A DNA stretch of 51,493 nucleotides, from assembly GCA_900545285.1 (NCBI GenBank), contig UQYK01000008.1, positions 1 to 51,493 of the forward strand, in the 5' to 3' direction. This DNA comes from an uncultured Ruminococcus sp. GTDB lineage: Bacteria; Bacillota; Clostridia; Oscillospirales; Ruminococcaceae. Below are positions 42,343 through 50,778 of this stretch, piece after piece; within the stretch, counting starts at the first letter, position 1; each line of letters opens with the position of its first letter. The notes under the pieces were generated by a model. That model worked only from the letters and a program-made list of their open reading frames with translations. It did not search any database and was not told the DNA's origin. A program made the position numbers and the translations under genes.

Positions 42343-43044
42343 TTACTGATATTTTCTCGCACCGAACAGGGCAGAGCCGATTCGCACGAGTGTCGATCCA
42401 TAGCGGATGGCGGCGGCATAATCGCCGGACATTCCCATCGACAAGATTTCCATATCTATATTATCCATTTTTTTGGCGGAAATGTCAAGGAAAAGTTGCT
42501 GCATTCGGAAAAGAAATTTTTCATCTCCCGTTGCAGGAGGGATTGTCATTAATCCTTGTACGTGTACATTGGACAATTGTGCGACACCAAGCAACAATTC
42601 TTCTAGCTGCTCCGGATCCACGCCGCTCTTGGACGCTTCTCCTCCCACATTGACTTCAATCAGAACATTTTGCACCTTTTGAATACGGGCAGCATGACGA
42701 TTGATTTCTTCCGCCAGATGCAGACTATCCACAGAATGAATCAAGTCCATATCCTCAATGATATATTTCACTTTGTTGGTTTGCAGGTGGCCGATAAAAT
42801 GCACCGATGCATCCTTGGCATAGAACTCTTTCTTAGAAAGATATTCCTGCACGCGGTTTTCCCCCAGTGTGTGAATGCCGCATGCCACTGCATGATTCAC
42901 TGCCTCCGGTGCAACTGTTTTGGTAACGGCCATCAGCGTGATCTCATCAGTCGGCTTTCGGTATTTTGCCTTTGCCTCTTCCATGGTATCGATGATGCGT
43001 TTGTAATTTTCATCGATATACGCAAAATTAGTTTCCAATTGCAT
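42343..43044 (-). CDS. YggS-family pyridoxal-phosphate homeostasis protein
   Basis: PLP-binding TIM-barrel protein (COG0325) involved in vitamin B6 and amino acid balance, without a known enzyme activity. The 233 residues carry the Schiff-base lysine region LMAVTKTV, HFIGHLQTNKVK and SMGMSGDYAAAIRYGSTLVRIGSALFG. The ATG at 43044 overlaps the upstream gene by 17 nt, with GAAGG about 5 nt before it. It lies directly before sepF, as in many Gram-positive genomes. Confidence 0.94.
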   Translation of the reverse strand: MQLETNFAYIDENYKRIIDTMEEAKAKYRKPTDEITLMAVTKTVAPEAVNHAVACGIHTLGENRVQEYLSKKEFYAKDASVHFIGHLQTNKVKYIIEDMDLIHSVDSLHLAEEINRHAARIQKVQNVLIEVNVGGEASKSGVDPEQLEELLLGVAQLSNVHVQGLMTIPPATGDEKFLFRMQQLFLDISAKKMDNIDMEILSMGMSGDYAAAIRYGSTLVRIGSALFGARKYQ

Positions 43045-44314
43045 CAATCCCTTCTACAATGATGGAATCATAGAGCATCAGATATCCATCATCTGCGTGC
43101 AGTTTGGAAAGAACATAGTCCTTTCCTTCATATATCACATCCAGGCGGCGAAATTCAATCTTTTCCCCGTCCTGTACATAAACGCCTCGGGCATTCACCG
43201 TTTTTGTGGTTTTCTTGCCGGTTTCCTCATCGGTTTCGGTCTCTTCCACATCCTTGAAACGAATGGCATCCCGCGGCACTTTGATGCCTTCATATTCACC
43301 CAGAATCATTTCCACATGATCTGTACGGTTCTGGACAAAATCAGAGGTGAGCGTATCGGAATACAGCACAACCATTACCTGATCACTGTTTTCCACCGTG
43401 CGCAGTTCCTGGATGGTCGCCGGTGCTTCAGCAGAAGCATTCAGCAAACGAATGGTCACCTGATCTCCCACCTGATACTTCTGATCCTTGTTATCGATCA
43501 TTCCCATCATATACCAGCCATATTCTGCAATAGATTTTCCAATCACATTGCTCTGCCCCAGATCTTCCGTCTGATTCGGCTTGGTGGGGCTGGCAATTGC
43601 CTGGCTGAGCTCTTCCGGCGTCACTTCATCCAGATGCTGCGCAGAAAATGTGGTCTCGTAGCCATCTACATGGCTGACAAAATAAGCCGATGCATCCGAT
43701 GTCACTGTTCCCACCGGAGCACTCTGTCCGGCCTTCAGATCAGCAATTTCAGAATTCAGGGAAGAAATCTGATCGGCAAAGGAGATGCTGCCCTTGCTGA
43801 TGACAATCTGATAGGTGCTGTAGGCTTCCAGAAACTGCTGTTCCGCCTCTTTTGCACTGGTCAAATTCATCTGATCCTTATACCCCACAGCTTCTTTATA
43901 ATACTGTGTGATCTGCCGGGAAAGGTCTGCCGGCTGCGCCTGTTCCAGCGTACCGGGATTGGAGATGCGCTCCAGTACATCCAATTTTTCCTGGAGTGCG
44001 TCTATTTTTTGCTGACTTTCAATGGCCGATTCGTCCGGATAAACTTCAGCAATCACATCCCCGGAGGCAATTTTTCCGCCATCCGGCACCTGATAGCTGA
44101 CTGCACCGCTGCCGCTGTATGTCAGGACAGTTTCATTCCGGACATACACGCCATCAAAAATTTTGGACTCATCTGCGGTAGCACGGATTGCCGTTTCGGT
44201 CTGATAACTGGTATCCACAAAATGGTATAGGATCGTACCAATTGTTGCGATTACCGATACAGAAAGCAGCACCAGCAGAATATTTGTCATTTTATTGCTG
44301 GAATTTGTTACCAT
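43028..44314 (-). CDS. HlyD-like membrane-anchored protein, division gene cluster
   Basis: A 428-residue protein with one N-terminal membrane segment (about 10-32), a lipoyl/barrel-sandwich-like region (about 60-95, VSYQVPDGGKIASGDVIAEVYPDE), a coiled coil (about 95-125) and a helical middle. A beta-rich C-terminal part follows. This resembles HlyD-type periplasmic adaptor proteins, but no ABC exporter is next to it and the organism would be Gram-positive. Proteins of this kind often lie beside yggS and sepF in Clostridia. The exact role is unknown. A weak GGTGAT site precedes the ATG. Confidence 0.75.
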   Translation of the reverse strand: MVTNSSNKMTNILLVLLSVSVIATIGTILYHFVDTSYQTETAIRATADESKIFDGVYVRNETVLTYSGSGAVSYQVPDGGKIASGDVIAEVYPDESAIESQQKIDALQEKLDVLERISNPGTLEQAQPADLSRQITQYYKEAVGYKDQMNLTSAKEAEQQFLEAYSTYQIVISKGSISFADQISSLNSEIADLKAGQSAPVGTVTSDASAYFVSHVDGYETTFSAQHLDEVTPEELSQAIASPTKPNQTEDLGQSNVIGKSIAEYGWYMMGMIDNKDQKYQVGDQVTIRLLNASAEAPATIQELRTVENSDQVMVVLYSDTLTSDFVQNRTDHVEMILGEYEGIKVPRDAIRFKDVEETETDEETGKKTTKTVNARGVYVQDGEKIEFRRLDVIYEGKDYVLSKLHADDGYLMLYDSIIVEGIDAIGN

Positions 44315-44328
44315 ACTACATCACCAGA

Positions 44329-44565
44329 TTAGTTTCTTTCGCCGGCATCCAGAATCGAGATCGGATAGGTCGGCACAATAGTAGAAATGGCGTGCTTGTA
44401 CACCAGATTCTGCTTTCCCTCGCATTCCAGAATGACAACATAATTGTCAAATCCCTTGACAGAACCCCGGAACTGATAGCCGTTTGTCAGAAAAATCGTT
44501 ACGCCGATTTTTTCTTTTCTCACCTGATTGAGAAATACGTCCTGTAAATTTATTCCTTTATTCAT
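44329..44565 (-). CDS. hfq: RNA chaperone Hfq
   Basis: Hexameric Sm-like protein that helps small RNAs pair with mRNA. The 78 residues show INLQDVFLNQVRKEKIGVTIFLTNGYQFRG (Sm1) and the Sm2 motif YKHAISTIVP, with a short tail. AAAGGAG precedes the ATG. It lies after miaA, as in Bacillus, with a 45-nt gap and its own promoter in the miaA 3' end. Confidence 0.97.
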   Translation of the reverse strand: MNKGINLQDVFLNQVRKEKIGVTIFLTNGYQFRGSVKGFDNYVVILECEGKQNLVYKHAISTIVPTYPISILDAGERN

Positions 44566-44610
44566 GTTTATGATCTCCTTTGACTAAACCATGTATTTGG
44601 TTCGGAAGGT

Positions 44611-45576
44611 TCAATCTATATTATAGCACATTAAATCGGACTTGGCTATAATTTTTTGACATTTTTCCAAAATTTCTTGTTTCTTGTCGAATCTGTCGAG
44701 AATTATCCACTGAACCGCGTCATTTTTGCGAAACCATGTCAACTGCCGCTTGGCATATCGCCGGGTTTCCTGCTTGATTTTCTCAATGCAGCTGTCCAGG
44801 GGCATTTGATTTTCGAAATACGGAATCAGTTCCTTATAGCCGATTGCATGGGCAACCGTCCGGAGCGTACAGTTCTGATAAACCTGATAAGCCTCCTCTA
44901 CCATGCCTGCCTCTACCATCTGATCTACGCGCGCATTGATGCGATCATAGAGAATCGAACGATCGGAAAAGGTAAGGCCGATAATCACGGAATCATAAGG
45001 GCTGGGGATGGTATGGCTTTCCGCTTTGCAGGCGGTAAAGGTTTTTCCCGTACTGAGACAGACCTCCAGCGCCCGGATGACCCGCACCAGATTATTGGGG
45101 TGAATCTCTGCCGCCGCTTCCGGATCCAGCTGTTTCAGCCTGGCGTGAAGCGCCTCGTTTCCATTTGCGTTGGCATAGGCCAGCAATTCTTCCCGAAGTG
45201 CCGGATCCTGCTTTGTGGGGGCAAGCTGTACATTAGACAGCAGCGAAGAGATATACAGCCCGGTTCCGCCCACCACAACCGGCAAATGCCGCCGGTCATA
45301 AACCTCCCGAATCACTGGCTTTGCCAGGGACAAGTAATCTGCCACGCTGAATGACTGCTCCATGGGAACACAGCCAATCAGGTGATGGGGAATCCCCTGC
45401 TGTTCTTCGGGTGTGGGTTTTGCCGTGGCGATATCCAGTTCTTCATAAATCTGCATGGAATCTGCAGAAATCACCTCGCCGCGGTACTGCTGTGCCAGCA
45501 TCACACCCAATCCTGTCTTTCCGGAAGCGGTTGGCCCCACAACTGCCAGAACCGGAATTTTTTCCTCTGTTGTCAT
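44611..45576 (-). CDS. miaA: tRNA dimethylallyltransferase
   Basis: Transfers a dimethylallyl group to A37 of tRNAs reading codons that begin with U; MiaB then adds a methylthio group. The 321 residues show the P-loop GPTASGKT (14-21), DSMQIYEELDIATAKPTPEE, VVVGGTGLYI and the C-terminal RRYAKRQLTWFRKN. The mutL stop lies 2 nt upstream and the GGAGG overlaps it. miaB is present in the same run at the right edge. Confidence 0.97.
   Translation of the reverse strand: MTTEEKIPVLAVVGPTASGKTGLGVMLAQQYRGEVISADSMQIYEELDIATAKPTPEEQQGIPHHLIGCVPMEQSFSVADYLSLAKPVIREVYDRRHLPVVVGGTGLYISSLLSNVQLAPTKQDPALREELLAYANANGNEALHARLKQLDPEAAAEIHPNNLVRVIRALEVCLSTGKTFTACKAESHTIPSPYDSVIIGLTFSDRSILYDRINARVDQMVEAGMVEEAYQVYQNCTLRTVAHAIGYKELIPYFENQMPLDSCIEKIKQETRRYAKRQLTWFRKNDAVQWIILDRFDKKQEILEKCQKIIAKSDLMCYNID
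44620..44648 (-). promoter_or_regulatory. hfq promoter inside the 3' end of miaA
   Basis: On the minus strand TAGCCA (44643-44648), a 17-bp spacer and TATAAT (44620-44625) with the extended TGC. It overlaps the last miaA codons and would give hfq and the genes after it an independent start. Confidence 0.75.
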
Positions 45577-45578
45577 GG

Positions 45579-47582
45579 CTATTTCCTCCGAAACTGTTTT
45601 TCCAGGTCATATTTTCGTATGACGAACATCACAGGGCGGCCGTGGGGACAGTGGCGGATCGCCTCGTTCTCCCACACCTCGTCTGCCAGCTTTTGCAGCT
45701 CCTGCAAATCGTTGTGATCGCCGGAGCGGATTGCCGACTTGCAGGCGATGGAGTGCAGCGCATCGTCCAGATGATGCACCTGGGGATCCCGTTTTCCCAG
45801 AACCAGGTTGTGAGCAATCTCAGTCACAATATCATCTAGGTTCAGGGGCAGGACAAAGGAGGGCACCGCCGTGGTGCGAAGCCGGGGCGGATCCGAGCAG
45901 TCAAAGGAAAATCCCATATTTTCCAGAAGCGCCAGATTCTCCTGCACTGCGGAAAATTCCTCCATGGACAGCAGGGTTTCGCCGCACCGCAGCAGCATCT
46001 GACTGGTTTGTTTTGCAGCGCCGGAGCGAAGCTGTTCAAAACGCACCCGTTCATGCGCCGCATGCTTATCAAAGATCAGCAGCTGTTCCGGATCCAATGT
46101 TTCCGCAAGAATGTAATTCTGAAAAATCTCTCCGATTACTCGCGGTCTCCCCTGAGGCTTCTGCTCCGGCAGCCTGGGGGCTTCCGGTTCCTTTTTCGGA
46201 GGGAGAAACGCCTGGCGGTTAATAAACTGAAAGTCCCCTTCCGGCAGGTCAGCCTCAGGTGCTTCCGTCTCTGGTTCCGGTTCCATGGGAGACAAAGCAG
46301 TGGACGACGGAGAAAGCGGCGCTGATTTCAGTTCAGACGGCAGCGCCGGAGCAGAAACAGTCGGTTTTTCCACAACAGGTGCAACAGAAATTGCAGTCTG
46401 CACCGCAGTCAGCGGAGACGGCGTTTCTCTCAAAGACGGTTTCGGGAAAGCAGGTGTACTGGGCGGTGTCAGCACTTCCGGTTCCGACTCTGCTGCCGGG
46501 AGTGCCGGCTGCACAAACTGCGGCTCCTGCGATGGAAGCGGCGCAGTCCAGTCCCGCTGGGGCACATGCTCCATCTGGAACTCGTAAATCAGACCGTTTT
46601 GCATCAGAGCGTTCTTCACCGCAAAGAACAGGCTGTCCATAACGGCCTTTTCGTTGGAAAAACGCACCTCTGCTTTGGTGGGGTGAATATTGACATCCAC
46701 CTGTGACGGCGGCACCTCCAGCATCAGAATACAGGTGGGAAACTTTCCGGTCATAATCAAATTCTGATAGGCGTTTTCCAGTGCCACGCTGCACTGCCGG
46801 GAGCGAACATAGCGCCCGTTCAGGAAAAAGTACTGATAGGAGCGGCTGGAACGGGCATACAGCGGCTTTCCGGCAAAGCCATGCACCCGGTTCATGCCGT
46901 CTTCATAGGATACAGGAACCAGGTCATGGGCAAATTCCTTGCCGCAGACTGCATAGACTGCCGCATAAAGGTCGCCGCTTCCGTCTGTACGGAATTCCGT
47001 CCGGTTGTCCCGAATCATGCGAAAGGCGATTTCCGGATGAGACAGGGCGATTTTCTGCACGATCTGGCTCACGGCATTTGCTTCTGTCACATCTCGTTTC
47101 ATGAATTTCTGACGCACCGGAACGTTATAGAACAAATCCCGGATAATCAGCGTAGTTCCGTCCGGACAGCCGGTCTGTTCCGTTTTTCCCGGCACACTGC
47201 CGGCAATCTGAAAGCTGGTGCCGTAGGCATCCTCCCGGCGTTTGGTGAGGATAGAAACCTTTGATACCGCAGCAACGGAAGCCAGCGCTTCCCCCCGGAA
47301 TCCCAGGGTAAAGATGCGGTCCAGATCTTCCTTTCGGGTAATCTTGCTGGTTGCATGCCGCAGGAACGCGGTAGGAACTTCCTCCGGTGCCATGCCGCAG
47401 CCGTCATCCACAATCCGCATAAAGGTTGTTCCGCCGTGCTGAATCTCCACGGTAATATGTTTTGCACCTGCATCAATGGCGTTTTCCACCAATTCTTTGA
47501 TTACAGAAGCCGGACGCTCAATCACCTCACCGGCAGCGATCAGCTCCGATACTTCCTTTTTCAAAACTGTAATATGCGGCAT
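45579..47582 (-). CDS. mutL: DNA mismatch repair protein MutL (endonuclease type)
   Basis: Couples MutS mismatch recognition to strand incision. The 667 residues have a GHKL ATPase domain (Glu30 and Asn34 in ELVENAIDAGA, then DDGCGM, FLRHATSK and LGFRGEAL). A linker of about 120 residues rich in Pro, Glu and Ser follows, longer than usual. The C-terminal domain carries the metal motif DKHAAHERVRFE and CPHGRP, so this is the endonuclease type, as expected where MutH is absent. I chose the ATG at 47582 with AGAAGG upstream, and a 9-bp inverted repeat lies just before it. Confidence 0.97.
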   Translation of the reverse strand: MPHITVLKKEVSELIAAGEVIERPASVIKELVENAIDAGAKHITVEIQHGGTTFMRIVDDGCGMAPEEVPTAFLRHATSKITRKEDLDRIFTLGFRGEALASVAAVSKVSILTKRREDAYGTSFQIAGSVPGKTEQTGCPDGTTLIIRDLFYNVPVRQKFMKRDVTEANAVSQIVQKIALSHPEIAFRMIRDNRTEFRTDGSGDLYAAVYAVCGKEFAHDLVPVSYEDGMNRVHGFAGKPLYARSSRSYQYFFLNGRYVRSRQCSVALENAYQNLIMTGKFPTCILMLEVPPSQVDVNIHPTKAEVRFSNEKAVMDSLFFAVKNALMQNGLIYEFQMEHVPQRDWTAPLPSQEPQFVQPALPAAESEPEVLTPPSTPAFPKPSLRETPSPLTAVQTAISVAPVVEKPTVSAPALPSELKSAPLSPSSTALSPMEPEPETEAPEADLPEGDFQFINRQAFLPPKKEPEAPRLPEQKPQGRPRVIGEIFQNYILAETLDPEQLLIFDKHAAHERVRFEQLRSGAAKQTSQMLLRCGETLLSMEEFSAVQENLALLENMGFSFDCSDPPRLRTTAVPSFVLPLNLDDIVTEIAHNLVLGKRDPQVHHLDDALHSIACKSAIRSGDHNDLQELQKLADEVWENEAIRHCPHGRPVMFVIRKYDLEKQFRRK

Positions 47583-47590
47583 GTTGTGCA

Positions 47591-47640
47591 CCTTCTTTCT
47601 AAGCGGCCAATCACCTGCCGCAGTTTTTTTTCGCTTAGAA
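47591..47640 (-). repeat. Inverted repeat with alternative pairing upstream of mutL
   Basis: TTCTAAGCG (47597-47605) and CGCTTAGAA (47632-47640) are perfect 9-bp complements around a 26-nt loop. Inside, GCGGC (47603-47607) and GCCGC (47617-47621) can pair and share bases with the first stem. The mutL ribosome binding site follows at once. On the plus strand the inner stem is followed by eight T residues. Confidence 0.6.
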
Positions 47641-47696
47641 CCTGTCCTCATAAGACACATGTATACGCTTGTGAAGACAAGTTTTTATATTGCGCT

Positions 47697-50318
47697 TTAG
47701 GAGAGCATGGCTGTCAGATCTGCCAGAAGCTCCCGGCACTCTGCATCACTCAGTTCTTCTAAATTTGTCTTTTGCAGCGCCGACAAAACCCGTTCCTTCT
47801 GCATGGATGCGAAGCTGATCTGGCCGCTTTGCACTGATTTTTTCGGTGTGTCCGAAGCGGCCTCTCTTTCCATTTCAGCCAGGAGCTGGTTGGCACGCTT
47901 TACCACCTGATCGGGCAGTCCGGCCAGCTTTGCCACGGCAATGCCATAGCTGTCATCCACGCCGCCCGGTACAATTTTACGCAAGAACCGGATGGAATCG
48001 CTGTGTTTTTTCACGGCAACACTGTAATTCTTCACGCCGTCCAGTTCCTGTTCCAGATCCAGCAATTCGTGATAATGGGTAGCAAACAGGGTTTTACAGC
48101 CGATCTTCCGGCTACTGATGTACTCGGCAACTGCACGGGCAATGCTGACACCGTCAAATGTAGAAGTGCCCCGTCCCACTTCATCCAGAATTACCAGACT
48201 GTTTCTTGTGGCGTGGCACAGGATATCCGAGACTTCCTTCATCTCCACCATAAAAGTACTCTCTCCTGCGGTCAGATCATCTGATGCGCCGATACGGGTG
48301 AAAATCTGATCAACCACAGAAATTTTTGCATACTCTGCCGGGACAAAGGAACCAATCTGCGCCATCAGAGTAATCAGGGCAACCTGGCGCATATAGGTGG
48401 ACTTACCGGACATATTGGGGCCGGTAATTACCAGCAGGCGCTGCGCCTTGGTATCCAGATAGGTGTCATTAGGGACAAACACTTCTTCTGTCAGCATGCG
48501 CTCTACTACCGGATGCCGTCCGGCGGTAATCTGAATACTGCCGTCCACAGAGATTTCCGGCTTGGTATAGGCGTTTTCCAATGCAACATTGGCAAAGGAG
48601 GCCAGTACATCCACCTGTGCTACCGCAGCAGCCGTCTCCTGGACACTCTTCAGCATTGCGCCGATGCAGTCACGGACTTCGTTGAAAATGCCCTCTTCCA
48701 GGCGTAGTACCCGATCCTTTGCGCCCAGGATTTCATTTTCCACCTTTTTCAGTTCTTCTGTAATGTAGCGTTCGCTGTTGGCCAGTGTCTGCTTGCGGAT
48801 ATAGTCCGCAGGCACCAGATCAAAGTAAGACCGTGTGACTTCGATATAGTAGCCAAACACCCGGTTATAGCCGATTTTCAGCCCCTTGATGCCGGTGCGT
48901 TCCCGTTCCCGCTGGACAATTTCCTCAATGATCTGTGCGCCGCCGTTCATAATCCGGCGCTGGCGATCCAGCTCCTCCTGGAAGCCGTCCTTAATCACGC
49001 CGCCGTCTTTCAGCGTCAGGGGCGGTTCGTCCACAATGGCATTTTCCACCAGAGTGGAAACGCGCTCCAGCGGAGAGATCTGCTGTTCCAGGGAACGGAG
49101 CAGACGGGAATCTGCCAGCTTTTGCAGTTCCTGCTTGAGTGCTGGAAGTTGCTGTGCCGTCATGGAAAGCGCCTTGAGATCTCGGGGCGTTGCCTTCTGG
49201 TACATGACACGGGTCATGAGACGCTCCAGGTCATACACATGATCCAGCAAATCCCGTATTTCCATCAGGCACACACTGTTTTGCATCAGGGCTTCTACCG
49301 CGTCCAGACGCGCCATAATTTTCACCGGCTGAATCAGAGGCTGTTCAATCCAGGTTTTCAGCATGCGCTTTCCCATTGCGGTGCGGGCGCTGTCCAGCAG
49401 CCAGAGCAGGGAGCCTTTTCGGGTTTTGTTCCGCAGTGTCTCAGTCAGTTCCAGATTCCGCCGTGTGTTCAGCCCCATGCCCATGGCCTCTTCGGCATCT
49501 GTCACAGAAATGGACAGAAACCGGGAAATATTCCGCTTTTGCGTTTCACGGATATAATCCAGCATGCCGCATGCCGCGCAGGCATCTGCGCCATCCTCTG
49601 AGATGCCCAACAGTTCCAGAGATGACACACCAAACTGTTCACACAGCGTCCCTCTCCCCTGCTCCAGATCGAAGCAGGTATCCTCCCGGACAGTCACAGT
49701 GCACTGGAGCCGTACCCGGATGAAATCCATCACGGATTTCAAGGACATAGCCTGGCTGTTGAGAATCAGTTCTGCCGGCATATACCGGGACAGCAGATCG
49801 ATAATTCGTACTGTGAGATCACTGGTTTCCTGCGGAACGGCCAGAGACATTTCTCCTGTAGAAATATCCGCAAAGCACAGGGCGCAGGAACCGTCATTGC
49901 CATAGTACAAACAGCAGATGTAGTTGTTGGAATCATCCTCCAGCATGGTGCTGTCAATCAGGGTACCCGGTGTTACAATCCGGATAACATCCCGTTCCAC
50001 CAGTCCCTTGCTGAGTGCCGGATCTGTCAGCTGCTCACAGATTGCGATTTTATAGCCCCGGTCAATCAGGCGCTTCAAGTACAGATCTACGCTGTGATAC
50101 GGTACGCCGCACATAGGGGCGCGCTCTTCCAGTCCGCATTCCTTTCCGGTCAGGGTCAGTTCCAGCTCCCGGGACACTAAAATCGCATCCTCAAAGAACA
50201 TCTCATAAAAGTCTCCCAAACGGAAGAACAAGATACAGTCCTGATATTTTTCTTTTAAATCTGCATACTGCCGCATGCCCGGTGACAGCTTTTCCTTCGG
50301 AACATCTGCCAGATTCAC
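47697..50318 (-). CDS. mutS: DNA mismatch repair protein MutS
   Basis: Recognises base mismatches and small loops. The 873 residues show the mismatch-reading Phe37 and Glu39 in GDFYEMF, the connector and lever regions (KTRKGSLLWLLD), the Walker A GPNMSGKST (about residue 610) and DEVGRGTSTFDG. The tail has QISFA, a likely beta-clamp motif. The start is GTG at 50318 with GAGGAG 9 nt upstream. An ATG-TGA start-stop overlaps that GTG (see findings). It is followed by mutL and preceded by the YmcA-like gene. Confidence 0.97.
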   Translation of the reverse strand: MNLADVPKEKLSPGMRQYADLKEKYQDCILFFRLGDFYEMFFEDAILVSRELELTLTGKECGLEERAPMCGVPYHSVDLYLKRLIDRGYKIAICEQLTDPALSKGLVERDVIRIVTPGTLIDSTMLEDDSNNYICCLYYGNDGSCALCFADISTGEMSLAVPQETSDLTVRIIDLLSRYMPAELILNSQAMSLKSVMDFIRVRLQCTVTVREDTCFDLEQGRGTLCEQFGVSSLELLGISEDGADACAACGMLDYIRETQKRNISRFLSISVTDAEEAMGMGLNTRRNLELTETLRNKTRKGSLLWLLDSARTAMGKRMLKTWIEQPLIQPVKIMARLDAVEALMQNSVCLMEIRDLLDHVYDLERLMTRVMYQKATPRDLKALSMTAQQLPALKQELQKLADSRLLRSLEQQISPLERVSTLVENAIVDEPPLTLKDGGVIKDGFQEELDRQRRIMNGGAQIIEEIVQRERERTGIKGLKIGYNRVFGYYIEVTRSYFDLVPADYIRKQTLANSERYITEELKKVENEILGAKDRVLRLEEGIFNEVRDCIGAMLKSVQETAAAVAQVDVLASFANVALENAYTKPEISVDGSIQITAGRHPVVERMLTEEVFVPNDTYLDTKAQRLLVITGPNMSGKSTYMRQVALITLMAQIGSFVPAEYAKISVVDQIFTRIGASDDLTAGESTFMVEMKEVSDILCHATRNSLVILDEVGRGTSTFDGVSIARAVAEYISSRKIGCKTLFATHYHELLDLEQELDGVKNYSVAVKKHSDSIRFLRKIVPGGVDDSYGIAVAKLAGLPDQVVKRANQLLAEMEREAASDTPKKSVQSGQISFASMQKERVLSALQKTNLEELSDAECRELLADLTAMLS

Positions 50319-50358
50319 ATTGATGCACTCCTCTCCGCTGATTGGTACTTTTTATCGC

Positions 50359-50778
50359 TCAGTGGCATCCGCCGCCGCAGGAAGCACAGTTGCCGGTGCA
50401 GGCGGACAAGTCCGGGTGACAGGTGTCCGGATCTTCTCCGTTGGCACACAGGGTCAGAATCATGTCTACCTCCTGCATCATGCCGTCCATTGCCTGCTTT
50501 GCCGCTTCAAATGCAGCCATATTGGCATTGGCGTTGATGGACAGGTACAGTTCCTGGATTTTTTGTTCCAGCTTCTGAATCCGTTCCGGATTCTGCTGCT
50601 CCGCCAGACGCTCGGTTTCCCGCTGATAGGACATCCGCTTTAGATTGAATTCCTGAATTTCCTGCTGCAAGGCTTCGTCTGCGTCATTGGCTTTTTTGGC
50701 TGCGTGGTATGCCTGATACCGCGGATCTGCCTGGATGGCTTTTCCCAGGGCGCGTGCTGCTGCTTCTACTTCCTGCAT
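50359..50778 (-). CDS. YmcA/YlbF-family protein with cysteine-rich tail
   Basis: Member of the Com_YlbF family. In Bacillus the YmcA-YlbF-YaaT complex carries [4Fe-4S] clusters and affects RNA processing, competence, biofilm formation and sporulation. The 139 residues are an all-alpha, coiled-coil core (about 1-105), then a tail of six cysteines in CANGEDPDTCHPDLSACTGN and CASCGGGCH. Its position between miaB and mutS matches ymcA of Bacillus, so it is probably the YmcA (RicA) counterpart. The ATG overlaps the end of miaB by 13 nt. Confidence 0.85.
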   Translation of the reverse strand: MQEVEAAARALGKAIQADPRYQAYHAAKKANDADEALQQEIQEFNLKRMSYQRETERLAEQQNPERIQKLEQKIQELYLSINANANMAAFEAAKQAMDGMMQEVDMILTLCANGEDPDTCHPDLSACTGNCASCGGGCH

